NCBI RefSeq assembly: GCF_017877055.1
Contig: NZ_JAGIPG010000002.1
Coordinates: 1,116,001 to 1,180,000, forward strand
Direction: 5' to 3'
Origin: Neorhizobium galegae
GTDB lineage: Bacteria; Pseudomonadota; Alphaproteobacteria; Rhizobiales; Rhizobiaceae
DNA length: 64,000 bases
Of this stretch, positions 25,063 to 32,421 are shown piece by piece. A program made the translations under genes and the position numbers. The notes beneath the pieces were generated by a model. The model searched no databases, was not told where the DNA came from, and saw nothing but the letters and a program-made list of their open reading frames with translations. Numbering within the stretch: position 1 is the first letter of the stretch; every line of letters begins with the position of its first letter.

Positions 25063-25665
25063 ATGGCTTTCGAACTTCCCGAACTCCCCTACGACTACGA
25101 AGCCCTTTCGCCCTTCATGTCGAAAGAGACGCTCGAATTCCACCACGACAAGCACCACAAGGCTTATGTCGACAACGGCAACAAGCTCGCAGCTGAAGCC
25201 GGCCTCGCCGATCTGTCGGTCGAGGACGTCGTCAAGAAATCCTTCGGCACCAACCAGGGCCTCTTCAACAACGCCGCCCAGCACTATAACCACATCCATT
25301 TCTGGAAGTGGATGAAGAAGGGCGGCGGCGGCACCAAGCTGCCGGGCAAGCTCGAGACAGCAATTGCCTCCGATCTCGGCGGCTACGACAAGTTCAAGGC
25401 CGATTTCATCGCCGCTGGCACGACCCAGTTCGGTTCCGGCTGGGCCTGGCTCTCCGTCAAGGACGGCAAGCTCGCCATCTCCAAGACCCCGAATGGCGAG
25501 AACCCGCTGGTTCACGGTGCCGACCCGATCCTTGGCGTCGACGTCTGGGAACATTCCTACTACATCGACTACCGCAATGCCCGCCCGAAATATCTCGAAG
25601 CCTTCGTCGATAGCCTGATCAACTGGGACTACGTACTCGAACGCTACGAAGCCGCCACGAAATAA
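25063..25665 (+). CDS. sodB: Superoxide dismutase, Fe/Mn family
   Basis: The 200-residue enzyme starts MAFELPELPYDYEALSPFMS. Metal ligands are seen at His27 (LEFHHDKHH), in the QHYNHIHFWKWM helix, and as Asp and His in LGVDVWEHSYYIDY. AAQHYNH and TTQFGSGWAWL favour the iron or cambialistic type. It removes superoxide in the cytoplasm. AAGGAGTAG precedes the ATG, and a strong terminator follows. Confidence 0.93.
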   Translation: MAFELPELPYDYEALSPFMSKETLEFHHDKHHKAYVDNGNKLAAEAGLADLSVEDVVKKSFGTNQGLFNNAAQHYNHIHFWKWMKKGGGGTKLPGKLETAIASDLGGYDKFKADFIAAGTTQFGSGWAWLSVKDGKLAISKTPNGENPLVHGADPILGVDVWEHSYYIDYRNARPKYLEAFVDSLINWDYVLERYEAATK

Positions 25666-25693
25666 TCGAGCGGCTTGATCGTTTCTTTTCGAG

Positions 25694-25733
25694 AACACCC
25701 GGTGTCGCAAGGCGCCGGGTGTTTTTGTTTTGT
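25694..25733 (+). terminator. Terminator after sodB
   Basis: AACACCCGG and CCGGGTGTT pair around a 12-base loop and are followed by TTTTGTTTTG. It is on the plus strand. Confidence 0.85.
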
Positions 25734-25766
25734 CCTTCGTGAAGCCCAAACCTTGAAGGGATGAGG

Positions 25767-26138
25767 ATGACCGAGCCTTCGATCGAAACTGTCCTTGCGG
25801 AGCTCGCCGCCCGCGAGCCGATCTTTCACCGACGCGAATACGGCACCAGCCGGGAAGCTCTTGAAGCCATGACGGACGAGGCATTCTGGGAGATCGGCGC
25901 GAGCGGCAGGGTCTACCAGCGCGAGTTCGTCATCGCCAATCTCCTGGAACGATACCGCGAACCCGAGCCTCACGACTGGCCCTGCCGGGATTTCACCATC
26001 AACCGCCTCGCCGAAGACCTCTACCATCTGTCCTATATTCTGGAGGAGCCGGACCGCCTCACCCGTCGGTCCACGTTCTGGAGGAGCACTGCGGCCGGCT
26101 GGAAGATCGTCTTTCACCAGGGAACAGTGATTGCGTGA
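25767..26138 (+). CDS. DUF4440-like protein (NTF2 fold)
   Basis: The roughly 123-residue protein, MTEPSIETVLAELAAREPIF onward, has FWEIGASGRVYQREFVIANL, WPCRDFTINRLAEDLYHLSY and a final WRSTAAGWKIVFHQGT, all typical of DUF4440/NTF2-like proteins. The ATG at 25767 is better spaced from AAGGG than that at 25761. Function unknown. Confidence 0.75.
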   Translation: MTEPSIETVLAELAAREPIFHRREYGTSREALEAMTDEAFWEIGASGRVYQREFVIANLLERYREPEPHDWPCRDFTINRLAEDLYHLSYILEEPDRLTRRSTFWRSTAAGWKIVFHQGTVIA

Positions 26139-26244
26139 ATGGGCGCCTTGGCCAGGCCCGGGCCTTGTCTAAAATCCTGCCGCCCACTTGATTTTTCCGC
26201 CGAAAGATCCAAAATGGTCACTTGTGACTACTTTGGAGGCTGAG

Positions 26245-26511
26245 TTGTCGGAAGTGAGTTTGAAGAATGCCAAGGCAGGCTTTTCCAACTTCGTCGATCA
26301 GGCTGCCGCTGGCGAGTTCGTGACGATCACCCGGCACGGCAAGCCGGCGGCGGTGATCGTCAGCGTCGAGGCCGCGGATGCGGCAAGGAGGGCGTTGCGG
26401 AAGGATCATCCCAGCTTCCTCCGGTATCTCAGGAGTTTTCCGGCCGATATCGATCTTGAGGACGATGTCTTCGCCAGAAATTCCGCTCCGAGCCGCGAGG
26501 CTGATCTGTGA
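26245..26511 (+). CDS. Phd/YefM-type antitoxin
   Basis: The 88-residue protein has the Phd fold start EVSLKNAKAGFSNFVDQAA followed by GEFVTITRHGKPAAVIVS, then an acidic C-terminal tail that binds the toxin (FPADIDLEDDVFAR). The TTG at 26245 is chosen because GGAGG ends 5 bases upstream and M-SEVSLKNAKAG matches family starts; an in-frame GTG at 26254 is the alternative. It overlaps the PIN gene by one base, forming an intact toxin-antitoxin pair. Confidence 0.8.
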   Translation: MSEVSLKNAKAGFSNFVDQAAAGEFVTITRHGKPAAVIVSVEAADAARRALRKDHPSFLRYLRSFPADIDLEDDVFARNSAPSREADL

Positions 26512-26954
26512 TGGGTTTCCTGCTCGATACAAACGCCGTTTCGATGTTTTCACCGTCCAGGGCCGGTACTTCCTCGGCTTTTGCCAGTTGGGTGGAAGAG
26601 CAGGAGAAACTCGAGACGGTCTATCTGTCTGCGGTGACCATCCATGAGATTGAAAAGGGCGTTCGATTATTGGAAGCCAAGGGCGCGACCTCGAAGGCGG
26701 CGCTCATCGAGCTTTTTCTGCAGGGACTGATTGCCGGATATAGTGACCGAATCCTGCCGATCGATGCCGGGACGGCTCGGGAATCCGGCAGGTTGGAGGC
26801 GATTGCCATGTCTGCCGGTCACAGTCCCGGCATGGCGGATGCCATGATCGCCGGAACGGCGAGCCTTCACGGGTTGACGATCATCACTCGCAACCTCAAG
26901 CACTTCCTCCCGTTCGGTGTGGCGGTGAAGGCACCCGACGCATTATCTCTCTGA
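26511..26954 (+). CDS. vapC: VapC-type PIN-domain toxin
   Basis: The 147-residue PIN nuclease has the acidic residues of the family: Asp6 in FLLDTN, Glu in VTIHEIEKG, and Asp in GMADAMIAGTA, followed by LTIITRNLKHF. VapC toxins cut specific RNAs. The ATG overlaps the antitoxin TGA. Unlike the two other toxin genes nearby, this frame is intact. Confidence 0.88.
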   Translation: MGFLLDTNAVSMFSPSRAGTSSAFASWVEEQEKLETVYLSAVTIHEIEKGVRLLEAKGATSKAALIELFLQGLIAGYSDRILPIDAGTARESGRLEAIAMSAGHSPGMADAMIAGTASLHGLTIITRNLKHFLPFGVAVKAPDALSL

Positions 26955-27030
26955 CGCTGCAAACGCCGGCCCGCTGGGCGCAGCCCGACCATGTCACACC
27001 CCTGTCACAACCACCGACTACCTCCGTGAA

Positions 27031-27873
27031 ATGCCTCACGAAAAACCTCTCCTCCGCTTCGGCGTGATCGCCGATCCGCAATATGCCGACCTGCCGCCAT
27101 GGCTGGAGATGAACCGCTATTACGCCAACAGCCTCGACAAGCTGGGCGAGGCAATCGACGTGCTGAACGGCGAGGATCTCGCCTTCGTGGTGACGCTCGG
27201 CGATCTCATCGACCGAGGCTGGGAGAGCTACGATCCGGTGCTCGGCCTCTATGACGGCCTGCGCCACGAGAGCTTCCTGATGCCCGGCAACCACGATTTC
27301 TCCGTTGCACCGGGGCAGCTCGATGACGTCCATGTGCGGCTCCGCATGCCGGCCGCCTGGCACGATTTTTCCCGCGGCGGGTTTCGCTTCGTGGTGATCG
27401 ACGGCAACGAAATCAGCCTGTTTTCGACCCCGGAAGGTCATCCGCGCCGCACGCTGGCGCAGCGGCGGCTGGAAACACTGCTGGCCGAAGGCGCGATCAA
27501 CGCCAAGGAATGGAACGGCGGCATCGGCGACGAGCAGTTCGCCTGGCTGGACGGCGTGCTCGCGCGTGCCCGTGCGGCGGGCGAGAAGGTCGTCGTGCTG
27601 GGCCATTATCCGCTCTACCCCGAAAACGATCACAATCTCTGGGGCTACGAGCGGCTGACCGATCTTTTCGCCCGCTCCGGCAATGTGATCGCCTACCTGA
27701 ACGGCCATAACCACGTGGGCAATCTCGGCCGTAACAGCGGTACCTGGTATGTCAACTTCAAGGGCATGGTCGACACCGAGGCGGAAAACACGTTTGCGGT
27801 GGTCGAGATCCACGCCGACTGCATCGAGATCATCGGCCACGGCCGCGAGGAAAGCCGCACGCTTCCGCTCTAG
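27031..27873 (+). CDS. Metallophosphoesterase, ADP-ribose/CDP-alcohol diphosphatase-like
   Basis: The 280-residue protein has the full calcineurin-type set: FGVIADPQY, TLGDLIDRG, MPGNHDF, VVLGHYPLYP and YLNGHNH. The order and spacing fit Mn-dependent ADP-ribose/CDP-alcohol diphosphatases, so hydrolysis of a pyrophosphate bond is likely. No signal peptide is seen, so it is cytoplasmic. It overlaps the end of the convergent WYL regulator by 4 bases. Confidence 0.85.
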   Translation: MPHEKPLLRFGVIADPQYADLPPWLEMNRYYANSLDKLGEAIDVLNGEDLAFVVTLGDLIDRGWESYDPVLGLYDGLRHESFLMPGNHDFSVAPGQLDDVHVRLRMPAAWHDFSRGGFRFVVIDGNEISLFSTPEGHPRRTLAQRRLETLLAEGAINAKEWNGGIGDEQFAWLDGVLARARAAGEKVVVLGHYPLYPENDHNLWGYERLTDLFARSGNVIAYLNGHNHVGNLGRNSGTWYVNFKGMVDTEAENTFAVVEIHADCIEIIGHGREESRTLPL

Positions 27874-28574
27874 CCAGCCGTCCCGGCGGCCGTCTTGTCC
27901 GCCCAGCCTTGAACCCAGAGCTGCCGCAGTGTCTCGCCTTCGCCGCGGAAGAAACCGTCGGCCAGCGCGCAATGCTCCACCCGGTCGGCACGGAAATTGC
28001 GGATCGCCTGCCGAAGCTCGCACCAGGCGACGATATTGGCCGTCTGCGAATAATAGATCAGCGCCACCGGCCGGATCGTCCGGTCCGTGGCGCGGCCATA
28101 TTCGTCGCGGTAGTCGAGCGCCAGCTTCTGCTCGTCGCGGATCGCCCGGCGCACCATGGCAAGGTCCAGCGCATCCGGCACGGGGGCGACCGAGCCCCAG
28201 GCATGCAGCGCGTTGGCGGAAAATGTACCGGCCAGCGGCGCCGGCACCACGGCGGCGATCTTGCGGTTGACCTGCTTGGCGGCCTGTCGAAGCTCCATGT
28301 CGCCGGTGCGTTCCAGCAGCGCGAGCGCCAGCACGATCGCCTCCGTCTCCTCGATCGACAGCATCAGCGGCGGCAGCGTGAAGCCGGGGCGCAGGATATA
28401 ACCGATGCCGCGCCCGCCCTCGATCGGCACCCGCATCGCCTGAAGAGCCGCGATATCCCGGTAGATGGAGCGCACCGTCACTTCCAGCTGCACGGCGATT
28501 TCGGCCGCCGTCACCGGCTTCCTGGCAAGCCGCAGAATCTGGATGATCTCGAACAGGCGCGAGGCCTTGCGCAT
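27870..28574 (-). CDS. YafY-type WYL-domain regulator
   Basis: The 234-residue protein has an N-terminal HTH_11 domain (MRKASRLFEIIQILRLARKP, VTAAEIAVQLEVTVRSIYRD) and a WYL effector-binding domain (about 130-210: KLALDYRDEYG, RPVALIYYSQTANIVAWCEL). The ATG at 28574 follows ACGAGGAAAC by 5 bases, better than the start at 28598. It is divergent from a LysE-type exporter with a perfect dyad between them, so it probably controls that gene. Confidence 0.85.
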   Translation of the reverse strand: MRKASRLFEIIQILRLARKPVTAAEIAVQLEVTVRSIYRDIAALQAMRVPIEGGRGIGYILRPGFTLPPLMLSIEETEAIVLALALLERTGDMELRQAAKQVNRKIAAVVPAPLAGTFSANALHAWGSVAPVPDALDLAMVRRAIRDEQKLALDYRDEYGRATDRTIRPVALIYYSQTANIVAWCELRQAIRNFRADRVEHCALADGFFRGEGETLRQLWVQGWADKTAAGTAG

Positions 28575-28603
28575 GCCGGTTTCCTCGTAGCAGAACAATC
28601 GCT

Positions 28604-28623
28604 ACTGACAATACGCTGTCAGT
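28604..28623. promoter_or_regulatory. Candidate operator of the WYL regulator
   Basis: ACTGACA and TGTCAGT are perfect 7-base inverted arms separated by six bases, in the spacer between the divergent WYL regulator and LysE genes. Such TGACA-N-TGTCA dyads are common before YafY-type genes; assignment is inferred. Confidence 0.6.
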
Positions 28624-28709
28624 TGAGCTGCCGTATAGGAGCGCATATCCGATTGAAAAACAAGGCTTCGGCGTTCGAAGCCGGATATTGCGGGGCTTAA
28701 CAAACTGAC

Positions 28710-29342
28710 ATGACCTATACCGAAAATCTCTGGCTGTTCTTCACGCTTCTGTTCGGCATCATCGTCGTGCCGGGCATGGACATGATCTTCGTGCTCGCCA
28801 ATTCGCTGACCCGCGGCCGCACCGCGGGTCTTGCCGCCACCGCCGGCATCATCGCCGGCGGGCTGGTGCACTCTCTCTACGGCGCGGTCGGCGTCGGACT
28901 GCTCGCAAGCCTGATGCCGGTCCTGTTCAGGCCGCTGCTGATCACAGGCGCGCTCTACATGGCCTGGATCGGCGTGAGCCTGATCAGGAGTTCGATCACC
29001 GTCGATCATGTCGGGCCGGCGGATACCCGGTCGAACTGGGAAGCCTTCCGGCGCGGTGCCGTCACCTGTCTCATCAATCCCAAGGCCTATCTGTTCATGC
29101 TCGCCGTCTATCCGCAGTTCCTGCGGCCGGATTTCGGGCCGCTCGCCCCGCAGGCGGCGGTCATGGCGGTGATGACGGCGGCGACCCAGCTGGCGATCTA
29201 CGGCGGCTTGGCAGCGGCGGCCGGCCAGGCGCGAAAATTCCTGGTCGGCAATGGCAATGCGACGATCTGGGTCGGACGGATTGCGGGCGTTCTGCTGCTT
29301 GCCGTCTCCATGTTGACGCTCTGGGAGGGGCTTGCGGCATGA
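28710..29342 (+). CDS. LysE-family translocator
   Basis: The 210-residue protein has five to six membrane segments, the LysE start FTLLFGIIVVPGMDMIFVLA and GALYMAWIGVSLIRSS and CLINPKAYLFMLAVYPQFL motifs. It probably exports an amino acid or derivative. It is divergent from the WYL regulator and likely under its control. A second LysE-family gene lies at 44735-45367. Confidence 0.85.
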   Translation: MTYTENLWLFFTLLFGIIVVPGMDMIFVLANSLTRGRTAGLAATAGIIAGGLVHSLYGAVGVGLLASLMPVLFRPLLITGALYMAWIGVSLIRSSITVDHVGPADTRSNWEAFRRGAVTCLINPKAYLFMLAVYPQFLRPDFGPLAPQAAVMAVMTAATQLAIYGGLAAAAGQARKFLVGNGNATIWVGRIAGVLLLAVSMLTLWEGLAA

Positions 29343-29517
29343 CGAGCGGAAAGCCGTCGCCTCGCCAGACATACATCCTTCACATACCGTGACCCGCCGG
29401 CAACAGCCGGAGCGCTCGCGGAGTCGTGACAGAAAAGTTACTTTTTTCAAACGCATAAGCTGGCAATCATGCTGCCGCAAACTGCGCCGGCATGACCGGC
29501 TCAACGAGGAGAGATTG

Positions 29518-29958
29518 ATGAAGTTCAAACTGATTGCCGCGGCCGCAGCCGTACTCTGTCTTGGTTTTACGGCCGTGACCGCGCAGGAAACCCCGATTGC
29601 CAAGCGCCAGGCGCTGATGAAGGGCATCGGCGGCGCAGCCGGCGCTCTGGGTGGTATCGCCAAGGGCGAAAAGCCCTATGACCAGGCTGCGGTGCGCGCG
29701 GCGCTGACCACGATCAGCACCAATGCCAAGGCTTTTCCCGACCAGTTCCCGGCAGGCTCCGAGACCGGCGACAAGACCAAGGCGGCACCGGCCATCTGGG
29801 AAAAGAACGCGGAATTCCGCGCCGATGCCAAGAAGCTCGGCTCCGATGCGGAGGCGCTTCTGGCTTCCATGCCGGCAGACCAGGCCGCTGTCGGCAAGGC
29901 CCTGCAGACGCTCGGTAGCAACTGCAACACCTGCCACCAGAACTTTCGCCTGAAGTGA
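29518..29958 (+). CDS. Cytochrome c' (class II)
   Basis: The 146-residue protein has a signal peptide (MKFKLIAAAAAVLCLGFTAV, cut near residue 22) and the C-terminal haem motif CNTCHQNFR typical of cytochrome c', in which the haem lies at the end of a four-helix bundle. It resides in the periplasm; such proteins bind NO or act as redox carriers. It leads a likely operon with the dihaem cytochrome c gene 82 bases downstream. Confidence 0.9.
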   Translation: MKFKLIAAAAAVLCLGFTAVTAQETPIAKRQALMKGIGGAAGALGGIAKGEKPYDQAAVRAALTTISTNAKAFPDQFPAGSETGDKTKAAPAIWEKNAEFRADAKKLGSDAEALLASMPADQAAVGKALQTLGSNCNTCHQNFRLK

Positions 29959-30040
29959 TCGCGGCCCATTCTGGGACGTAAGGACGGCCGCGGCCTTCTG
30001 CGGCCGTCCTCCCATTGTAGAGTGATGCTGGAGGAAGGTG

Positions 30041-30955
30041 ATGGCCTCGATATGGTCCAAAATCCTGGTGGCGGGGGTCGTGGTGATCGCCGCCGGCACA
30101 GCCATGGCCTGGGCGCCGACCAAGCCCGATCCCTACCCGGCTTCCCATTGGGCGGGTCTCGGCGCCCCCGATCTCGCCAAGGGTGAGCAGCTTTTCTGGG
30201 CCGGCGGCTGCGCGAGCTGTCATGCCGCGACTGGCGCCACCGGCGATGCACTCAAGGTTCTCTCCGGGGGCAGGGCGCTGCCAAGCCCGTTCGGCACCTT
30301 TCATATCCCCAACATCTCGCCTGATCCGAATGCCGGCATCGGCAACTGGACTTTGGCCGAGTTCGGCAATGCCACCACCCGTGGCGTCGGTCCGGACGGC
30401 GAACACCTTTTTCCGTCTTTCCCCTACGGTTCCTATTCGCGGCTTTCGGCCAGGGATATCAACGATCTCTTCGGTTACCTGAAAACCCTGCCGGCGAGCA
30501 CCAATGTCGCGCCGCCGCACGAGTTGCTGTTCCCCTACAATATCCGGCTGGCGGTCGGTGGCTGGAAATTCCTCTATTTCAACGATCAGCCGCGGGTGCA
30601 GCTGGCGTCCGCCGACGACAAGGTCAGGCGCGGCCAGTTCCTGGTCGAAGGCCCCGGCCATTGTGGCGAATGCCACACGCCGCGCGACGCGGCCGGCGGT
30701 TTCTTGGCTGACCGCTGGCTCGCCGGCGGCCCGAACCCGGAAGGCAAGGGCACCATCCCCAACATCACGCCGGGATCGAAGGATATCGGCTCCTGGAGCG
30801 AGAGCGACATCGCCGGTTACCTCGAAACCGGCTTCACCCCGGATTTCGACACCGCCGGCGGCTCCATGGTCGAGGTGCAGCAGAACATCGCCCACCTGCC
30901 GAAGAGCGATCTAGAGGCGATCGCAGCGTATCTGAAGGCAGTGCCTGCGCGGTAG
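30041..30955 (+). CDS. Dihaem cytochrome c
   Basis: The 304-residue protein has an N-terminal hydrophobic segment (SIWSKILVAGVVVIAAGTAM) that anchors or exports it and two haem motifs, CASCH (near residue 58) and CGECH (near residue 208), each followed by a distal-Met region (IPNISPDP; IPNITPGS). It resembles the cytochrome subunits that accept electrons from periplasmic dehydrogenases. GGAGGAAGG precedes the ATG. Together with cytochrome c' it suggests a small periplasmic electron-transfer unit. Confidence 0.85.
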   Translation: MASIWSKILVAGVVVIAAGTAMAWAPTKPDPYPASHWAGLGAPDLAKGEQLFWAGGCASCHAATGATGDALKVLSGGRALPSPFGTFHIPNISPDPNAGIGNWTLAEFGNATTRGVGPDGEHLFPSFPYGSYSRLSARDINDLFGYLKTLPASTNVAPPHELLFPYNIRLAVGGWKFLYFNDQPRVQLASADDKVRRGQFLVEGPGHCGECHTPRDAAGGFLADRWLAGGPNPEGKGTIPNITPGSKDIGSWSESDIAGYLETGFTPDFDTAGGSMVEVQQNIAHLPKSDLEAIAAYLKAVPAR

Positions 30956-30991
30956 GGGGATCGAGAGGCGGCCTGATTATCTGAAAATCCT

Positions 30992-31019
30992 GGCCAAGGC
31001 CGCCGGATAGGCCTCGGCC
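30992..31019. terminator. Possible terminator between cytochrome and GNAT genes
   Basis: GGCCAAGGCC and GGCCTCGGCC pair with one mismatch around GCCGGATA, between convergent genes. The flanks have TTTT on the plus side at 31025 and AAAATCC on the other. The T tracts are weak. Confidence 0.4.
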
Positions 31020-31026
31020 GCAGATT

Positions 31027-31515
31027 TTACGCGAGCGCCTGCGTATAGCGCATGCCGGTGACCGGGCGCGGCTTGAAATCCATCTGTTCGTAAAAGCGGT
31101 GCGCGGCGAAATTGCCGGTAGCGGCGCTGACCGAAAGATAGCCGCAGCCGGCGCTCCTGGCGATCTCGCGGGCGCGAGATACCAGGTGCTGGCCGATGCC
31201 GTGGCCGCGATGCCCGTCGCGCACGAAGAGATGGTGCAGGTCCATGCCGCGCGTGCCTTCCTGCGCCCGGTAGACCGGTACGAGAATGGCGTAGCCGATC
31301 AGATTCGAGCCTGTATCGGCGACCAGTGCACTGATCCAGGGCATCGCTCCGAACAGGTCGCGCTCGAGCTTCTCAGGGGTGATGCCTGCGGGGTCGTTGT
31401 GATGCGCGGCGAGCAGCGCGATCATCTCGTTGAGTTCCGGCAGGTCGCGCGACTTCGCATTGCGGATCGTCACGACCGGCGGGCGGGGCAGAGTAATATC
31501 GGTATCCTCGGTCAT
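31027..31515 (-). CDS. GNAT-family N-acetyltransferase
   Basis: The 162-residue acetyltransferase has the acetyl-CoA pyrophosphate loop RDGHRGHGIGQHLV (Q/RxxGxG/A type), the preceding strand GMDLHHLFV, and the end FYEQMDFKPRPVTGMRY. The ATG at 31515 has AAAAAGGA at good spacing; the ATG at 31524 overlaps it. The substrate cannot be read. Upstream lie a promoter, a 17-codon leader ORF and a terminator hairpin that together look like an attenuator. It is convergent with the dihaem cytochrome gene. Confidence 0.8.
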   Translation of the reverse strand: MTEDTDITLPRPPVVTIRNAKSRDLPELNEMIALLAAHHNDPAGITPEKLERDLFGAMPWISALVADTGSNLIGYAILVPVYRAQEGTRGMDLHHLFVRDGHRGHGIGQHLVSRAREIARSAGCGYLSVSAATGNFAAHRFYEQMDFKPRPVTGMRYTQALA

Positions 31516-31541
31516 TTCCGGCATCCTTTTTCGGTCTTCTT

Positions 31542-31614
31542 GCCGTCAGGTGCCGTTTGAAACAACAAAGCCGCCTGACGGCGGCTTGTTGACATGGAGA
31601 TCTGTCGAGCCGCC
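31542..31614 (-). promoter_or_regulatory. Predicted transcription attenuator of the GNAT gene
   Basis: The terminator is AAGCCGCC, loop GTCA, GGCGGCTT followed by TTGTTGTTT (31587-31560). The competing antiterminator arm GGCGGCT (31614-31608), placed three bases after the leader stop, can pair with AGCCGCC of the terminator. A further arm CCTGACGGC (31550-31542) is the perfect complement of GCCGTCAGG (31582-31574), which spans the terminator loop. A ribosome stalled at leader codons 12-14 would leave the antiterminator free; one at the stop codon would cover it. Confidence 0.65.
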
Positions 31615-31616
31615 CT

Positions 31617-31670
31617 TTAAAGGAAGGCCCAAAAATACGAGCAGGCGATGGTCGTGCGCGTGTTGATCAT
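31617..31670 (-). CDS. Leader peptide of the GNAT attenuator, predicted leaderless
   Basis: The 17-codon ORF reads MINTRTTIACSYFWAFL. The aromatic cluster Tyr12, Phe13, Trp14, Phe16 is what a leader sensing aromatic amino-acid supply would contain. Its ATG lies where transcription from the promoter at 31677-31706 should begin, so no ribosome binding site is present; rhizobial trpL is likewise leaderless. The TAA is followed after 3 bases by the antiterminator arm. No homology is claimed. Confidence 0.6.
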   Translation of the reverse strand: MINTRTTIACSYFWAFL

Positions 31671-31676
31671 GGCGCT

Positions 31677-31706
31677 TAGATGCTCCCGATCTCAAACCTT
31701 GTCAAG
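31677..31706 (-). promoter_or_regulatory. Promoter of the GNAT leader transcript
   Basis: TTGACA (31705-31700) and CATCTA (31682-31677) are separated by 17 bases on the minus strand. The expected start of transcription is about 31670, the first base of the leader ATG. The -10 is imperfect, but alphaproteobacterial promoters tolerate this. Confidence 0.6.
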
Positions 31707-31842
31707 CACCATCCGCGAAGCGGTTGGCGGCCGCAATGATCGCCTCCGCCATGCCCTGGTCGGCGGTCGAATGGCCGGCATTCTCGATCAGGCTTTCGAG
31801 GGGCAAAGGCTGTCGCGGCGGTTCCGGCAGGTCGTTAGTCAT
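31702..31842 (-). pseudogene. Small ORF with a proline-iminopeptidase-like end
   Basis: The 46-residue frame begins MTNDLPEPPRQPLPLESLI and ends ENAGHSTADQGMAEAIIAAA-NRFADGA, which resembles the C-terminal region of prolyl aminopeptidases (GAGHSAFEPGI...ATDRF type). The catalytic nucleophile and fold core are absent, so it may be a remnant that acquired a new start. Its stop overlaps the -35 of the leader promoter. The resemblance covers only about 25 residues. Confidence 0.35.
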
Positions 31843-31863
31843 TATTTGCTATCAAATAATGAC
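31838..31863. repeat. 26-base AT-rich palindrome
   Basis: GTCATTATTTG and CAAATAATGAC are perfect 11-base inverted arms around CTAT. The right side covers the start of the small minus-strand ORF. The size and base composition suit a dimeric regulator binding site, but the adjacent MerR gene has its own operator elsewhere. Confidence 0.6.
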
Positions 31864-31898
31864 AACAAATGTCGTAAGCTTAGCCGTCCGCCAGACCC

Positions 31899-32312
31899 TC
31901 AATGCTCCCCCTCGCACAGCCCGTGGTCCGATAGCGCCCGGATCACATAACAATCCTCGATCGAATGGCCGTCGCAGTGCGAGATGATCCGTTCGAGTTC
32001 GTGTTCCAGCTTCTTCAGCTTTTCGAGCTTTTCACGAACCGCGATCAGATGGTCGGCGGCGATCCTGTCGGCATTGGCGCAGGGCTGGTCGGGGTGCTGG
32101 CTGAGCGCGATCAGTTCGCGGATTGCCGGGATGTCGAGGCCGAGGTCGCGGGCATGGCGGATGAAGGCGAGCCGCTCGAGATCGTGCCTCTCGTAACGCC
32201 GCTGGTTGCCTTCCGAACGTTCGGCCGCCTCGATCAGGCCCATCTGCTCGTAATAACGGATGGTCGGCACCTTGACGCCGGTACGTTTCGAAAGATCGCC
32301 GATCGACAGCAT
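31899..32312 (-). CDS. MerR-family metal-responsive regulator
   Basis: The 137-residue protein has the MerR helix-turn-helix (MLSIGDLSKRTGVKVPTIRYYEQ, stated here as residues 1-23), a coiled-coil dimer helix (KLEKLKKLEHELERIISH) and metal-site cysteines: one in HPDQPCANADRI and two in CDGHSIEDCYVI, with His/Cys in the tail DHGLCEGEH. This layout resembles the ZntR/CadR/PbrR group that senses zinc, cadmium or lead. It is divergent from a 19-bp-spacer promoter and a small Cys-rich protein gene. Confidence 0.82.
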   Translation of the reverse strand: MLSIGDLSKRTGVKVPTIRYYEQMGLIEAAERSEGNQRRYERHDLERLAFIRHARDLGLDIPAIRELIALSQHPDQPCANADRIAADHLIAVREKLEKLKKLEHELERIISHCDGHSIEDCYVIRALSDHGLCEGEH

Positions 32313-32327
32313 GGCTGAAAATTCCTC

Positions 32328-32358
32328 TTGAAGCTCTAGTCACTGGAGGAATTATCTA
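32328..32358 (+). promoter_or_regulatory. MerR-type promoter with 19-bp spacer
   Basis: TTGAAG (32328-32333) and TATCTA (32353-32358) are separated by 19 bases that contain the near-dyad CTCTAGTCACTGGAG. An overlong spacer with a central dyad is the mark of promoters activated by MerR-family proteins through DNA untwisting. It faces the 32422-32643 gene. Confidence 0.7.
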
Positions 32359-32421
32359 GTCGGTCACCGATGCGAAGACAAGTCGGCCGGACCAACCAGA
32401 GAGCAAACGGAAGGTGACGAC

